From: Bacteroidales bacterium UBA6340
GTDB lineage: Bacteria; Bacteroidota; Bacteroidia; Bacteroidales; Paludibacteraceae
Direction: 5' to 3'
Assembly (NCBI GenBank): GCA_002440265.1
Contig: DJSG01000051.1
Coordinates: 1-45,915 of the forward strand
Length of the DNA stretch: 45,915 nucleotides
This document shows, one piece after another, positions 7,487 to 15,188 of this stretch; positions within the stretch are counted from its first letter, which is position 1; every line of letters begins with the position of its first letter. Made by a program: the position numbers and the translations under genes. The notes beneath the pieces were generated by a model. The model was not told where the DNA came from and did not search any database. It saw only the letters and a program-made list of their open reading frames with translations.

Positions 7487-9910
7487 TTATTCGATGATAA
7501 GTTTAGCAGATTTTAACCCTTTGGCGGTAGCCGTGAGGGTGCAACTGCCTTCGATGATGGCGGTCAGTTCGCCCGAGAAAGCGTGATGCTGCGGGAGGTG
7601 GAAGAGGTCAAGGTTGGCAGCATCGCCGTTGGCAGCCGCCCGGAAGCGACCTGTGCCGCGGGTGGCAAAGCGAATGAGGTGGTCGGCATCGGGGCAGAGG
7701 TTGCCGTCGGCGTCGCACACGCGCACGCGTACGAAATGTAAGGTGCTGCCAGCCGTGTCGGTGAGCGGTTCGAGGCTCATCTCGATATGGTGGGGCTTGC
7801 CGGCTGTGCGGCGGACGTCCTCACCGTAGGGCGTTACGACGCGCAGTTCGCCCGCCTGCCAGGGTATGCTGTCCCAGATAAGGCGGTAGCGGCGTTGCAG
7901 AGCCAGCGGGTCGCCTTGGGCGGCTGCCGCCTCAGCCTGTTCGCGGGTGAGTTTGGTGCGCTTGCCGAGGCTCACGCCGTTGAGGAAGAGTTCGCCCTCG
8001 TTGGCATCGGTGTACGCCATGACAGGCACGGTGTCGCCCGCCTGCCGGTTCCAGTGGGGCAGCAGGTGCGTGGTGTGCTCGCGCGTGTTCCACTCGGCGC
8101 GGTAGAGGTAGTAGCGGTCCTTGGGAATGCCCGCGAGGTCGATGATGCCGAAGTACGACGAGTGGCTGGGCCATGCGTCGGTGTCGTAGGGCGAGGGCTC
8201 GCCGAGGTAGTCGAAGCCCGTCCAGACGAACTGACCGATGGTCCACGGGTAGTCGTCCATGTTGCGGAAATCGTCGTCGGGCAGGTTGCTCCACGGACAG
8301 TATTGCAGGTCGTAGGAGGAGCATTGGTTGGTGCGGCTGTTGCCGCCCGGGTGGTCCATATTGGTGATGGTCTCGGTGTTGTCGGGCAGGGCGGGCAGCA
8401 GATAGACACCGCGCGAGGAGACGGTGGATGCCGTCTCGCTGCCGAGGACGAGACGCTGCGGGGTGCGTTGGTACGCCTCTTCGTAGCGGTGCGGGCGGTA
8501 GTTGAGCCCGACCACCTGCAGGATACTCGCAAAGCCGTTCTCAAGCACGCACGAGACTTGGTCCATGCCCGCCGTGACGGGGCGCGTGCCGTCTTCGCGC
8601 ATGCAGATGTCCTGCAGCATCTTCGCCACGCGGTAGCCCTGCGGGTCGCATTGGGTGGGCACCTCGTTGCCGACCGACCACATCACGATGCTCGGGTGGT
8701 TACGGAAATGATGGAGCATATTCACCATGTCGCGCTCCGCCCACTCGTTGAAAAAGCGGCTGTAGCCGTTGTCGCACTTGCCCCAGTCCCATTCGTCGAA
8801 GGGCTCGCACATGACCATGAAGCCCATCTCGTCGCATAGTTCGATGAGTTCGGGCGCGGGCATGTTGTGGGAGGTGCGGATGGCATCGCAGCCCATGTCG
8901 CGCAGCAACAGCAGTTGGCGGCGGATGGCATCGCGGCTGACGGCGGCACCCAACGGACCGAGGTCGTGGTGCAGGCAGACGCCCCTGAACTTACGCACCT
9001 TGCCGTTGAGCATGAAACCCACGTTGGGCACGATTTGTACACTGCGAATACCAAAGGTTGTAGTGATGTCTTCCTGCCATTCGCTGTTGATATACAGGCT
9101 TGTACGTGCATCGTACAGGTGAGGCGTCTCGGGCGACCAGAGGAGTGGGGTGGAGAGGGTGAAGTTCTGCTCTAACGGCAGGTTGTGGCGGACATCGTAG
9201 TCGCTGGTGAGCGAGTCCACCACCTCGCCGGTGGTCTTGCTGATGAGCCTCGTGCGGAGGGTGATATGTTTGCCGAGGGCGTTCTCCACACGCGTGCGGA
9301 GGTTGACGGATGCCAGTTGGTCGGTGACGTAGGGGGTGGTGATGTGCGTACCCCACACAGGCACGTGCGTGCGTGGCGCGGTGATGAGGTGCACGTTGCG
9401 GTAGAGCCCCGCACCCGGGTACCAGCGGCTGCTCTGCTCGCGGTTGCACAGGCGGACGGCGATGATGTTCGGCGCGTCGGTGTGCAGGTAGGGCGTGATG
9501 TCGCAGTGGAAAGCGTTGTAGCCGTAGGGCCAGTAGCAGGCTTTCTGCCCGTTGACATACACCTCGGCTTCACTCATGGCACCGTCGAAGAGCAGGGTGT
9601 ATCGCTGCCGGGTGGTGTCGGAAGCCGCTGCCAGTGGGGCAATCTGCGTGGTGTACCACGCCGTACCCATATAGGGGAGACCGCCCGTGCGCCCCGTCTT
9701 CAGCGAGGGGAATGTCTCGCCATTCTGCCAGACGGTGACGTTCTGCAGGTCATTCCGGCGGTCGAAAGGTCCGTAGATGGCCCAGTCGTGGGGGATAATT
9801 ACCTGTTGCCACGCCTTGTCTGCGGGCGCGGGCATCTGATGGTCGGTCTGCTCAAAGGCGAACTGCCACGAGGTGAGCAGGGTGGAGATGGCAAGAAGAA
9901 CTATATTCAT
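7487..9910 (-). CDS. GH2 family glycoside hydrolase (beta-galactosidase/glucuronidase-like)
   Basis: The 807-residue product has a short N-terminal secretion signal, a GH2 sugar-binding domain (about residues 30-185), an immunoglobulin-like domain, and the TIM barrel. The barrel contains SVGNE with Asn415 and acid/base Glu416, and nucleophile Glu492 in VLGSE. A DUF4982-like domain and a further Ig-like domain follow from about residue 600. This architecture is common in Bacteroidetes exo-acting beta-galactosidases and beta-glucuronidases; the sugar cannot be assigned. It is the first gene of a two-gene unit with the GH13 lipoprotein, read from a promoter at 9970-10001. Confidence 0.88.
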   Translation of the reverse strand: MNIVLLAISTLLTSWQFAFEQTDHQMPAPADKAWQQVIIPHDWAIYGPFDRRNDLQNVTVWQNGETFPSLKTGRTGGLPYMGTAWYTTQIAPLAAASDTTRQRYTLLFDGAMSEAEVYVNGQKACYWPYGYNAFHCDITPYLHTDAPNIIAVRLCNREQSSRWYPGAGLYRNVHLITAPRTHVPVWGTHITTPYVTDQLASVNLRTRVENALGKHITLRTRLISKTTGEVVDSLTSDYDVRHNLPLEQNFTLSTPLLWSPETPHLYDARTSLYINSEWQEDITTTFGIRSVQIVPNVGFMLNGKVRKFRGVCLHHDLGPLGAAVSRDAIRRQLLLLRDMGCDAIRTSHNMPAPELIELCDEMGFMVMCEPFDEWDWGKCDNGYSRFFNEWAERDMVNMLHHFRNHPSIVMWSVGNEVPTQCDPQGYRVAKMLQDICMREDGTRPVTAGMDQVSCVLENGFASILQVVGLNYRPHRYEEAYQRTPQRLVLGSETASTVSSRGVYLLPALPDNTETITNMDHPGGNSRTNQCSSYDLQYCPWSNLPDDDFRNMDDYPWTIGQFVWTGFDYLGEPSPYDTDAWPSHSSYFGIIDLAGIPKDRYYLYRAEWNTREHTTHLLPHWNRQAGDTVPVMAYTDANEGELFLNGVSLGKRTKLTREQAEAAAAQGDPLALQRRYRLIWDSIPWQAGELRVVTPYGEDVRRTAGKPHHIEMSLEPLTDTAGSTLHFVRVRVCDADGNLCPDADHLIRFATRGTGRFRAAANGDAANLDLFHLPQHHAFSGELTAIIEGSCTLTATAKGLKSAKLIIE

Positions 9911-9969
9911 CGGAACGTAATGTTTATATGTTTACATAATCATACAATAGGTGTACCTTCAATCGCAGA

Positions 9970-10001
9970 CAAAGGTACGATATTTTTGTGGATTGCACAA
10001 A
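9970..10001 (-). promoter_or_regulatory. Promoter for the GH2-GH13 unit
   Basis: On the minus strand TTTG (10001-9998) precedes TACCTTTG (9977-9970) by 20 nt, a full match to the Bacteroidetes consensus. The leader would be about 50 nt. The rest of 9911-10248 has no gene; it holds this promoter and the 11-bp array at 10127-10170. Confidence 0.75.
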
Positions 10002-10126
10002 AATCTGTCAAAAATATCACCGGAAATCGTATCAAAACAATATGTTACCTATGGTTTCATTAGCACACAAAGACTTCACTGCGTATCAATGCTTTTCCTA
10101 TTGTAAATAATTATAAGTACATACAT

Positions 10127-10170
10127 TTACCGAGAGAATACCGAGAGAACTCCGAGTGAATAACGGGTAA
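10127..10170. repeat. 11-bp periodic array upstream of the gene remnant
   Basis: Units at 10127-10137, 10138-10148, 10149-10159 and 10160-10170 follow the pattern ATACCGAGAGA. Neighbours agree at 10, 8 and 6 of 11 positions, so the array decays rightwards. It lies between the GH2 promoter and the truncated gene. Confidence 0.65.
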
Positions 10171-10248
10171 TCACGATAATTGAAATCTGTAATTGTTAAA
10201 ATATACAATGTGCATTGTCACCTGTTTTCGCACCTGATGGAATGATAG

Positions 10249-10884
10249 CATATCTCCATCACGGACGAGGCTGTGCAGGAGCCGACCCTGTCCACGCGGC
10301 AGGTGTTCCACCTGATACAGGGCGAGCGTATGGCGGACTGCATTGCGGCTCTGGCGCAGGGAGAAGCCTTCGAAGACTACCATTATATCGCCCCTATGGG
10401 CAAGGAGGTGTTTCTTGAGACGCGCTTTGCCTACTACACCAACAGCGGACACGTGGACCACCAGTCGGAGTTGTGCTATTTCTTCTGGGGCAGGAACGGT
10501 ACCCGCAAGCAGTTGCGGCGTGTGGGTGTGACGCAGGGGACGACCACTATCAACGGCGTGTGGTATCGCCGCTTGGCATCGGAAACCGCATTCACAGCCT
10601 ATACGATGAACTACAACAACGACTATGCCTCGGTGTCCTCCTATACGGAAGGCACGGTGGTGTATGAGTTGCGCATACCCGCTTCGGCGACCTATTCGGG
10701 CGAAGAGGTGGTGCTGGCGCGTTTCACGGTGGACTATATGGACCGCAACACCTGCGGTCCCTCGGAGCAGTCGGGGCAGACGCTCATCTCCGCCGACGAG
10801 ATAGCCGCCAACTACAACGTCATGGCACTGCAGGACTTCAACTTCCGTGTTAATGGAGGGAGAGAAGGGTTTCCAAGGCTTTGA
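10249..10884 (+). pseudogene. 5'-truncated remnant of a secreted or surface protein gene
   Basis: The frame is open from the codon after a stop at 10246-10248 to 10884, yet no ATG start, signal peptide or promoter precedes it. The first possible initiator is GTG at 10273. The translation reads as the middle and end of a soluble, beta-rich extracellular domain (Tyr/Thr-rich strands, QDFNFRV near the end). Its last 35 nt overlap the 3' end of mutY on the other strand. I recognise no family with confidence. A missing 5' end plus an antisense 3' overlap suggests a deletion or insertion junction. A short cytoplasmic protein started at GTG is the alternative. Confidence 0.5.
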
Positions 10885-11887
10885 GTGTCAGGCGTGAGAG
10901 GGCGTAGTCGTCCAATGAAGAGAGCGGAATGGTAATGGTATCGGGGATGGTGGGCAGAGTATTGACATACTCGATATGGAAACGAGCGTGCAGACGTTGG
11001 TGGGAAAGGATGTGTGTGATGTCCGTAACGGGTATGCCGGAGACGGGGAGCAGCCTGTCGGATTCGACAAGGGGGAACTCGTAGAGGTGCTTCCAGATGT
11101 CGTTGTCCGTACGTTGGCGGATGAGTGTATGTCGGTCGGGTGTGAGATAAACAGTGTAGTTGAGATAGCGGTCGCGGAGCGTGGTACGCGGTTTGCGCAC
11201 GGGCAAGAGCGGTACTGTGTGATGCGCATACGCAAGGCAGAACCCTTGCAGCGGGCATGCTTCGCAATCAGGCTGTTGCGGAGTGCAGTAGAGCGCTCCA
11301 AACTCCATGATGGCAGAGTTGAACAGGCGCGGGTTGTGCCTGTCGAGCAGTTGGTTGGCAAGGGTGTGGAAATGTCGTTTTCCCAAGGAAGTGTCGAATG
11401 CAATGTCGCAGTCGTAAAGCCGTGCGAGTACGCGATAGACATTGCCGTCGAGGGCGGGGTAGGGAAGATTGAAGGCAAAAGAGGCAATGGCTCCTGCAGT
11501 GTATTCTCCGACTCCGGGCATAGACAGCAGTGCATGGAAGACCTGCTCCGGCGAGGGTGTGCCGGTGCCAATCACTCCGCCGACGCGCCCTGTGGTGGAG
11601 GCAATGAGTTGCGCCGCCCGATGCAGGTTGCGGGCACGTGAGTAGTAGCCGAGCCCCTGCCAGTAGCGCAACACCTCGTCTTCGGTGGCTTGCGCCAATG
11701 TCTGCACATCAGGAAAACGGTCCACGAAGCGCAGATAGTACTCCATGCCTTGTGCTACGCGTGTCTGCTGTAGGATAATCTCGGAAATCCAGATGCGGTA
11801 CGGGTCGGTGGTTTCGCGCCAAGGCAGGATACGATGGCCGGTTTCGTACCAGCGGTACAACTTGTAATATAACAGGTCTGTATTCAA
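10850..11887 (-). CDS. mutY: A/G-specific adenine glycosylase MutY
   Basis: This 345-residue protein removes adenine mispaired with 8-oxoguanine or guanine. It has catalytic Glu36 (ISEIILQQT), the helix-hairpin-helix LSMPGVGEYTAG, catalytic Asp147 (LDGNVYRV) and a [4Fe-4S] ligand set Cys201-x6-Cys208-x2-Cys211-x5-Cys217. A NUDIX-like 8-oxoG recognition domain follows. The start is a TTG at 11887: the upstream frame closes at once, and the first internal ATG would remove Glu36. It is divergent from the HU gene. Confidence 0.95.
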   Translation of the reverse strand: MNTDLLYYKLYRWYETGHRILPWRETTDPYRIWISEIILQQTRVAQGMEYYLRFVDRFPDVQTLAQATEDEVLRYWQGLGYYSRARNLHRAAQLIASTTGRVGGVIGTGTPSPEQVFHALLSMPGVGEYTAGAIASFAFNLPYPALDGNVYRVLARLYDCDIAFDTSLGKRHFHTLANQLLDRHNPRLFNSAIMEFGALYCTPQQPDCEACPLQGFCLAYAHHTVPLLPVRKPRTTLRDRYLNYTVYLTPDRHTLIRQRTDNDIWKHLYEFPLVESDRLLPVSGIPVTDITHILSHQRLHARFHIEYVNTLPTIPDTITIPLSSLDDYALSRLTLKALETLLSLH

Positions 11888-11919
11888 AATTTATATGTGT
11901 CTGATATTCAAACGTTCCA

Positions 11920-11951
11920 CAAAGGTACGGAAAAACTGTCAGACGTACAAA
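11920..11951 (-). promoter_or_regulatory. mutY promoter
   Basis: On the minus strand TTTG (11951-11948) and TACCTTTG (11927-11920) are 20 nt apart. The leader to the TTG start at 11887 is only about 25 nt. Confidence 0.7.
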
Positions 11952-11977
11952 AAAAAGCACTTTTTGTGTCTTTTTCT

Positions 11978-12007
11978 TTTGTAAATCAAAAAAATATCGT
12001 ACCTTTG
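11978..12007 (+). promoter_or_regulatory. Promoter of the HU-mS38-RNase G operon
   Basis: TACCTTTG at 12000-12007 is a perfect -7 element. TTTG at 11978-11981 is 18 nt upstream, slightly short of the usual 19-21. A 6-bp inverted repeat, CGGTCT (12018-12023) with AGACCG (12035-12040), sits in the leader before the HU start. Confidence 0.65.
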
Positions 12008-12085
12008 CAGTCGGTTTCGGTCTTAGCGAGAGCGAGACCGTGTTTTGGCTTGTAAAAAGTATAACTTATAAAATATCATTTTATT

Positions 12086-12358
12086 ATGACAAAAGCAGAA
12101 CTGATTAACGCCATTGCTATTAAGACCGGCTACGATAAGCAGACGATTGGCAACGTTGTAGAGACGGCAATGGACAGCATCAAGAAGACGATGGCCAACG
12201 GTGAGAATGTGTATCTCCGCGGTTTTGGCAGTTTTATTACCAAGACCCGCAAGGAGAAAGTGGCTCGCAACATCACAAAGAATGTGTCGATTGTGGTTCC
12301 CGAGCACAAGATTCCCGCATTCAAGCCCGCTAATGGTTTCATGGAAATTGTTAAATAA
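12086..12358 (+). CDS. HU family DNA-binding protein
   Basis: This 90-residue protein has the HU/IHF fold: two N-terminal helices (MTKAELINAIAIKTGYDKQ), then GENVYLRGFGSFITKTR at the start of the beta arm, and a C-terminal FKPANGFMEIV helix. It packages and bends DNA as a dimer. It is the first gene of an operon with the small basic ribosomal-type gene and RNase G, an order I know from many Bacteroidetes. Confidence 0.93.
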   Translation: MTKAELINAIAIKTGYDKQTIGNVVETAMDSIKKTMANGENVYLRGFGSFITKTRKEKVARNITKNVSIVVPEHKIPAFKPANGFMEIVK

Positions 12359-12374
12359 TTAATTCATAACAACT

Positions 12375-12464
12375 ATGCCAAACGGTAAGAAGCATAAGAG
12401 ACATAAGATGTCCACGCATAAACGTAAAAAACGTTTGCGTAAGAATCGTCACAAGCACAAGTAG
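12375..12464 (+). CDS. AURKAIP1/COX24 (mS38)-like very small basic ribosomal-type protein
   Basis: This 29-residue ORF begins MPNGKKHKRHKMSTHKRKKR and ends in HKHK; more than half its residues are Lys, Arg or His. It matches the Bacteroidetes family annotated as AURKAIP1/COX24 domain (DUF1713), related to mitochondrial mS38, and is expected to sit on the small ribosomal subunit. It starts 16 nt after the HU stop and lies 90 nt before RNase G. Its size means automated gene calls often miss it. Confidence 0.85.
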   Translation: MPNGKKHKRHKMSTHKRKKRLRKNRHKHK

Positions 12465-12554
12465 GCTTGGGCGATGCGTGTAACCGCCTTGTGGTGAATC
12501 CTGTTTGGGCGCAGACAGGTGTGCTACAAGGCATTTTATTTGAAATACAGAAAG

Positions 12555-14207
12555 ATGAAAAGCGAATTGATTGTGGACGTACGTCCGCATGAGATTGCAA
12601 TGGCGTTGACAGAAGATGACCGATTGATGGAGGTCAGTTGCGAAGAACGTGGAAAGGACACCTTTGCGGTGGGTAATATCTACTACGGTCGCGTGAAAAA
12701 AGTGATGCCCGCGCTGAATGCAGTCTTTGTGGATGTAGGCTGTGAAAAAGAGGCTTTTCTACACTACTTGGATTTAGGAACAGATTTCTTGACGATGCAG
12801 AAGTATGTGAGCCGTGTGGTATCCGACCGCCGTCACATACCCGAGATGCGCAAGCAAGAACGCCAACCCGAATGTACCAAAGAGGGCCGTATAGCCGACT
12901 ATCTGAAAGTGGGTGATACGCTGTTGGTGCAGGTGACCAAAGAGCCGATAAACTCCAAAGGTCCTCGTGTAACCGCCGAGATTTCCATTACGGGGCGCAA
13001 CTTTGTGTTGATGCCGTTTATGGATAAGGTGTTGGTTAGCAATAAGATAAAGCGAGAGTCGGAGCGAGGCAGGCTGAAGCAGTTGGTGCAATCCATCAAG
13101 CCGCAAGGGTATGGCGTTATCGTCCGTACCGTGGCAGAAGACAAGCGTGTTGCCGAATTGGACAACGAGTTGCGCCTATTGGTGAAGCGTTGGGACGATT
13201 GTGTGCGCACGCTGCAAAAGAAAGAGCCCGTGAGTCTCGTGAGCGAGGAACTGGGTCGCACCTTAGGTCTGATACGTGATGTGTTCTCACCCGATTTTGA
13301 GAGTATCTATGTCAATGACAAGGATACGTACGAGGAGATAAGCCAATACATCGAACTGATTGCTCCCGAGTCGCCCAAAGTGGTAAAACTGTACGAGGGC
13401 GAGCAACCGATATTCGACAAATTTGACATCACCCGTCAGATGAAGACCGGTTTGGGACGCACGGTAGGTTTCAAGAAAGGCGGTTATCTGATAATAGACC
13501 GCACTGAGGCACTCTTCTCTATAGATGTGAACAGCGGCAGCAAGAAACTGTATGAAGATCAAGAGCAAAATGCGTTTCATTTCAACATGCTGGCAGCAGA
13601 TGAGATAGCGCATCAACTACGCCTTCGTGATATAGGTGGAATCATAGTGATAGATTTCATCGATATGGACGACAAAGGCAATCAGCAGGCTCTCTACGAC
13701 CATGTACGCGAGTTGATGAGCCGCGACAGAGCGAAACATAATGTGCTGCCGCTCAGCAAGTTCGGACTTATGCAAATCACCCGCCAGCGTGTGCGCCCCG
13801 CGGTGGAGATAGATGTGATGGAGACGTGTCCGACCTGTATGGGAAAAGGCAAGATACAAGCCTCGATATTCTTCACCGATCAGGTGGAAGAACAGATAGA
13901 GACGATGAAGGCTCTGCACGGCAGAGGACTGCGCCTGCACCTGCACCCGTACGTATATGCTTACGTATCAAGAGGGTGGACTTCGAGTCTGAAGTGGCAA
14001 TGGCGAATGCGCTATGGGGTGCACGTAGTAGAGAACCAAGGATTGGGCATGCTGGAGACACGTTTCTTCAGCAGGAAAGGCGAACCGCTGCCACTGCCAA
14101 AAGCAGAAGAACCAGTATTGGACGAAAAGGCTCCGCAAGAGAGCCGTCCCACAGACAAGAGCCAATCGGTCAAGGCTTCCGATAGCAGCAAGCCTGCCAA
14201 GGCATAG
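12555..14207 (+). CDS. rng: Ribonuclease E/G family protein
   Basis: The 550-residue protein starts at 12555 (MKSELIVDVRPHE); an upstream in-frame ATG at 12519 adds 12 residues that look unrelated. An S1 domain with an insertion (about residues 35-150) precedes the RNase E/G catalytic core. The metal-binding aspartates are Asp324 (IDVNSGS) and Asp367 (VIDFIDMD), 43 residues apart as in E. coli RNase E. The zinc-link is CPTCMGKGK (Cys425, Cys428). It should process rRNA precursors and decay mRNA. The last 50 residues form a Pro/Lys/Ser-rich tail. Confidence 0.93.
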   Translation: MKSELIVDVRPHEIAMALTEDDRLMEVSCEERGKDTFAVGNIYYGRVKKVMPALNAVFVDVGCEKEAFLHYLDLGTDFLTMQKYVSRVVSDRRHIPEMRKQERQPECTKEGRIADYLKVGDTLLVQVTKEPINSKGPRVTAEISITGRNFVLMPFMDKVLVSNKIKRESERGRLKQLVQSIKPQGYGVIVRTVAEDKRVAELDNELRLLVKRWDDCVRTLQKKEPVSLVSEELGRTLGLIRDVFSPDFESIYVNDKDTYEEISQYIELIAPESPKVVKLYEGEQPIFDKFDITRQMKTGLGRTVGFKKGGYLIIDRTEALFSIDVNSGSKKLYEDQEQNAFHFNMLAADEIAHQLRLRDIGGIIVIDFIDMDDKGNQQALYDHVRELMSRDRAKHNVLPLSKFGLMQITRQRVRPAVEIDVMETCPTCMGKGKIQASIFFTDQVEEQIETMKALHGRGLRLHLHPYVYAYVSRGWTSSLKWQWRMRYGVHVVENQGLGMLETRFFSRKGEPLPLPKAEEPVLDEKAPQESRPTDKSQSVKASDSSKPAKA

Positions 14208-14250
14208 CGAGGAGCCAAAACAATAATAGTGTAGAAAAAGAAATTACCGG

Positions 14251-14285
14251 AAGAGGGTTGTCTAAGCAAGTTAGGCAGCCCTCTT
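14251..14285 (+). terminator. Hairpin terminator candidate after RNase G
   Basis: Arms 14251-14265 and 14271-14285 pair over 15 bp with two G-U wobbles around a 5-nt loop (GCAAG), 44 nt after the rng stop. There is no strong T run after it, so it may act as a 3'-end stabiliser instead. Confidence 0.55.
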
Positions 14286-14632
14286 GTGTTGAGTGGAGTA
14301 ATAATGGGGTTATTTGAATGACAACGCGATACGCGTCGTATCCCCACACGTTTGTGCACCAGAACTACCGTGGACGAGACGTCCGCGTCCACGGCGTTAG
14401 ATTGGTGCCTACTCATAGGTAAACGCCAGATATCAAGACGTTTTTGAACGGACGGCTACGCCGTATTATCACCAATTAGCCACAAATTATATATTCTACA
14501 ATTAGCGCAACTGACGTTGTCTTACGCTTCACGTATTCACAAGCACAGCATAGCATTGTCGTACAGTTTGTGCCAAATTGCAATTTTTGCATTATTGGTA
14601 CTACTTCACCAACAAAAAGTCAGAATCTGTTG

Positions 14633-14640
14633 TATCTTTG
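14633..14640 (+). promoter_or_regulatory. Orphan promoter -7 element
   Basis: TATCTTTG matches TAnnTTTG exactly, but no good TTTG lies 19-21 nt upstream and no coding region follows on this strand. A transcript would start near 14648, at the first of three hairpins. Confidence 0.45.
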
Positions 14641-14647
14641 CATCGTG

Positions 14648-14760
14648 ATTCGAGGTGTCGAATCCGGTAGGCTGCAGACGTAAGCAGCCCGTGTTCTTTG
14701 ACGTATTAGATATCCCCAACCCCTCCAAAGGAGGGGCTTGCAGAGGATATGTGTGGTGCA
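14648..14760 (+). ncRNA. Candidate small RNA or displaced rRNA-type leader
   Basis: Downstream of the orphan promoter lie three perfect hairpins: ATTCGA/TCGAAT (14648-14663), GGCTGC/GCAGCC (14670-14689) and CCCCTCC/GGAGGGG (14720-14736). Between the last two is GTTCTTTGACGTATT (14693-14707), which resembles the boxA-like sequence I recall from Bacteroidetes rRNA leaders. No rRNA follows. ATATCC and GGATAT (about 14709-14714 and 14745-14750) could close the last hairpin further. The 3' end given here is a guess. Confidence 0.35.
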
Positions 14761-14799
14761 GATGGTGCGGTCCCTATTGTCTCCCATGTATCTGACATA

Positions 14800-15162
14800 C
14801 TATTTGGCAATGTGCCGTTTGGTGCATAGTATGCAGACAGCAGAGAGTATTAGGAAGAAGCAGACGGGGACGTCGCCTATAGGGAGCCCCGGCTCTTTGG
14901 GGTCGTCCACATCATCAATCGTGGCACCGCCAAAGGGGTCGTTAGCGTTGCGACGGTTGCCGATATTCTTTCTGTCAGGAGAATTGTCGGCATGTGTGTC
15001 GTAGGTGGTGGTAGCCTCGGTTGCAAGTACAGGCGATGGATTGACAATAGTCTGCTCAAGGAAGGCATCCGCCTGCATAGGTACCCACTGACAATCCTGT
15101 GCGAAGAGAGGTCTGCACAGGATTGTCAGCAGCATTACAATAACGCTTATGGTGATTCTCAT
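14800..15162 (-). CDS. Small secreted protein with a C-terminal PIGD-transmembrane-basic tail
   Basis: The 120-residue product starts at 15162 (MRITISVIVMLLTILCRPLFA, a signal peptide); an in-frame ATG further upstream gives an unlikely N-terminus. A short low-complexity acidic region follows. It ends with GLPIGDVPVCFFLILSAVCI and then KRHIAK: a Pro-x-Gly-Asp motif, one membrane span and a basic tip, laid out like sorting tails. Small proteins with this tail occur in Bacteroidales, but I know no function. It lies 26 nt after the giant surface protein on the same strand. Confidence 0.6.
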   Translation of the reverse strand: MRITISVIVMLLTILCRPLFAQDCQWVPMQADAFLEQTIVNPSPVLATEATTTYDTHADNSPDRKNIGNRRNANDPFGGATIDDVDDPKEPGLPIGDVPVCFFLILSAVCILCTKRHIAK

Positions 15163-15188
15163 GGGTTGGCAGCAAATATAAAAGATCA

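Larger units (their letters stand above)
14208..14799. other. Gene-free, hairpin-rich 592-bp intergenic region
   Basis: No credible gene lies between RNase G and the convergent small membrane-tail gene. Perfect short inverted repeats include 14368-14376 with 14386-14394 (9-bp arms) and 14452-14456 with 14460-14464. ATTGGTG at 14401 pairs with CACCAAT at 14470. An orphan promoter and further hairpins follow from 14633. The stretch may contain a small RNA gene or a dispersed repeat. Confidence 0.5.

Noticed and set aside
7787..8839. 350-codon plus-strand open frame inside the GH2 gene
   Set aside because: It is antisense to a complete GH2 enzyme with intact catalytic residues; long antisense frames are common in GC-rich genes, and its Val/Arg/Gly-rich translation resembles no protein.
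14640..14700. Possible tRNA (TCGAATCC resembles a T-loop)
   Set aside because: No acceptor stem, anticodon arm or CCA-adjacent pairing could be built around it.
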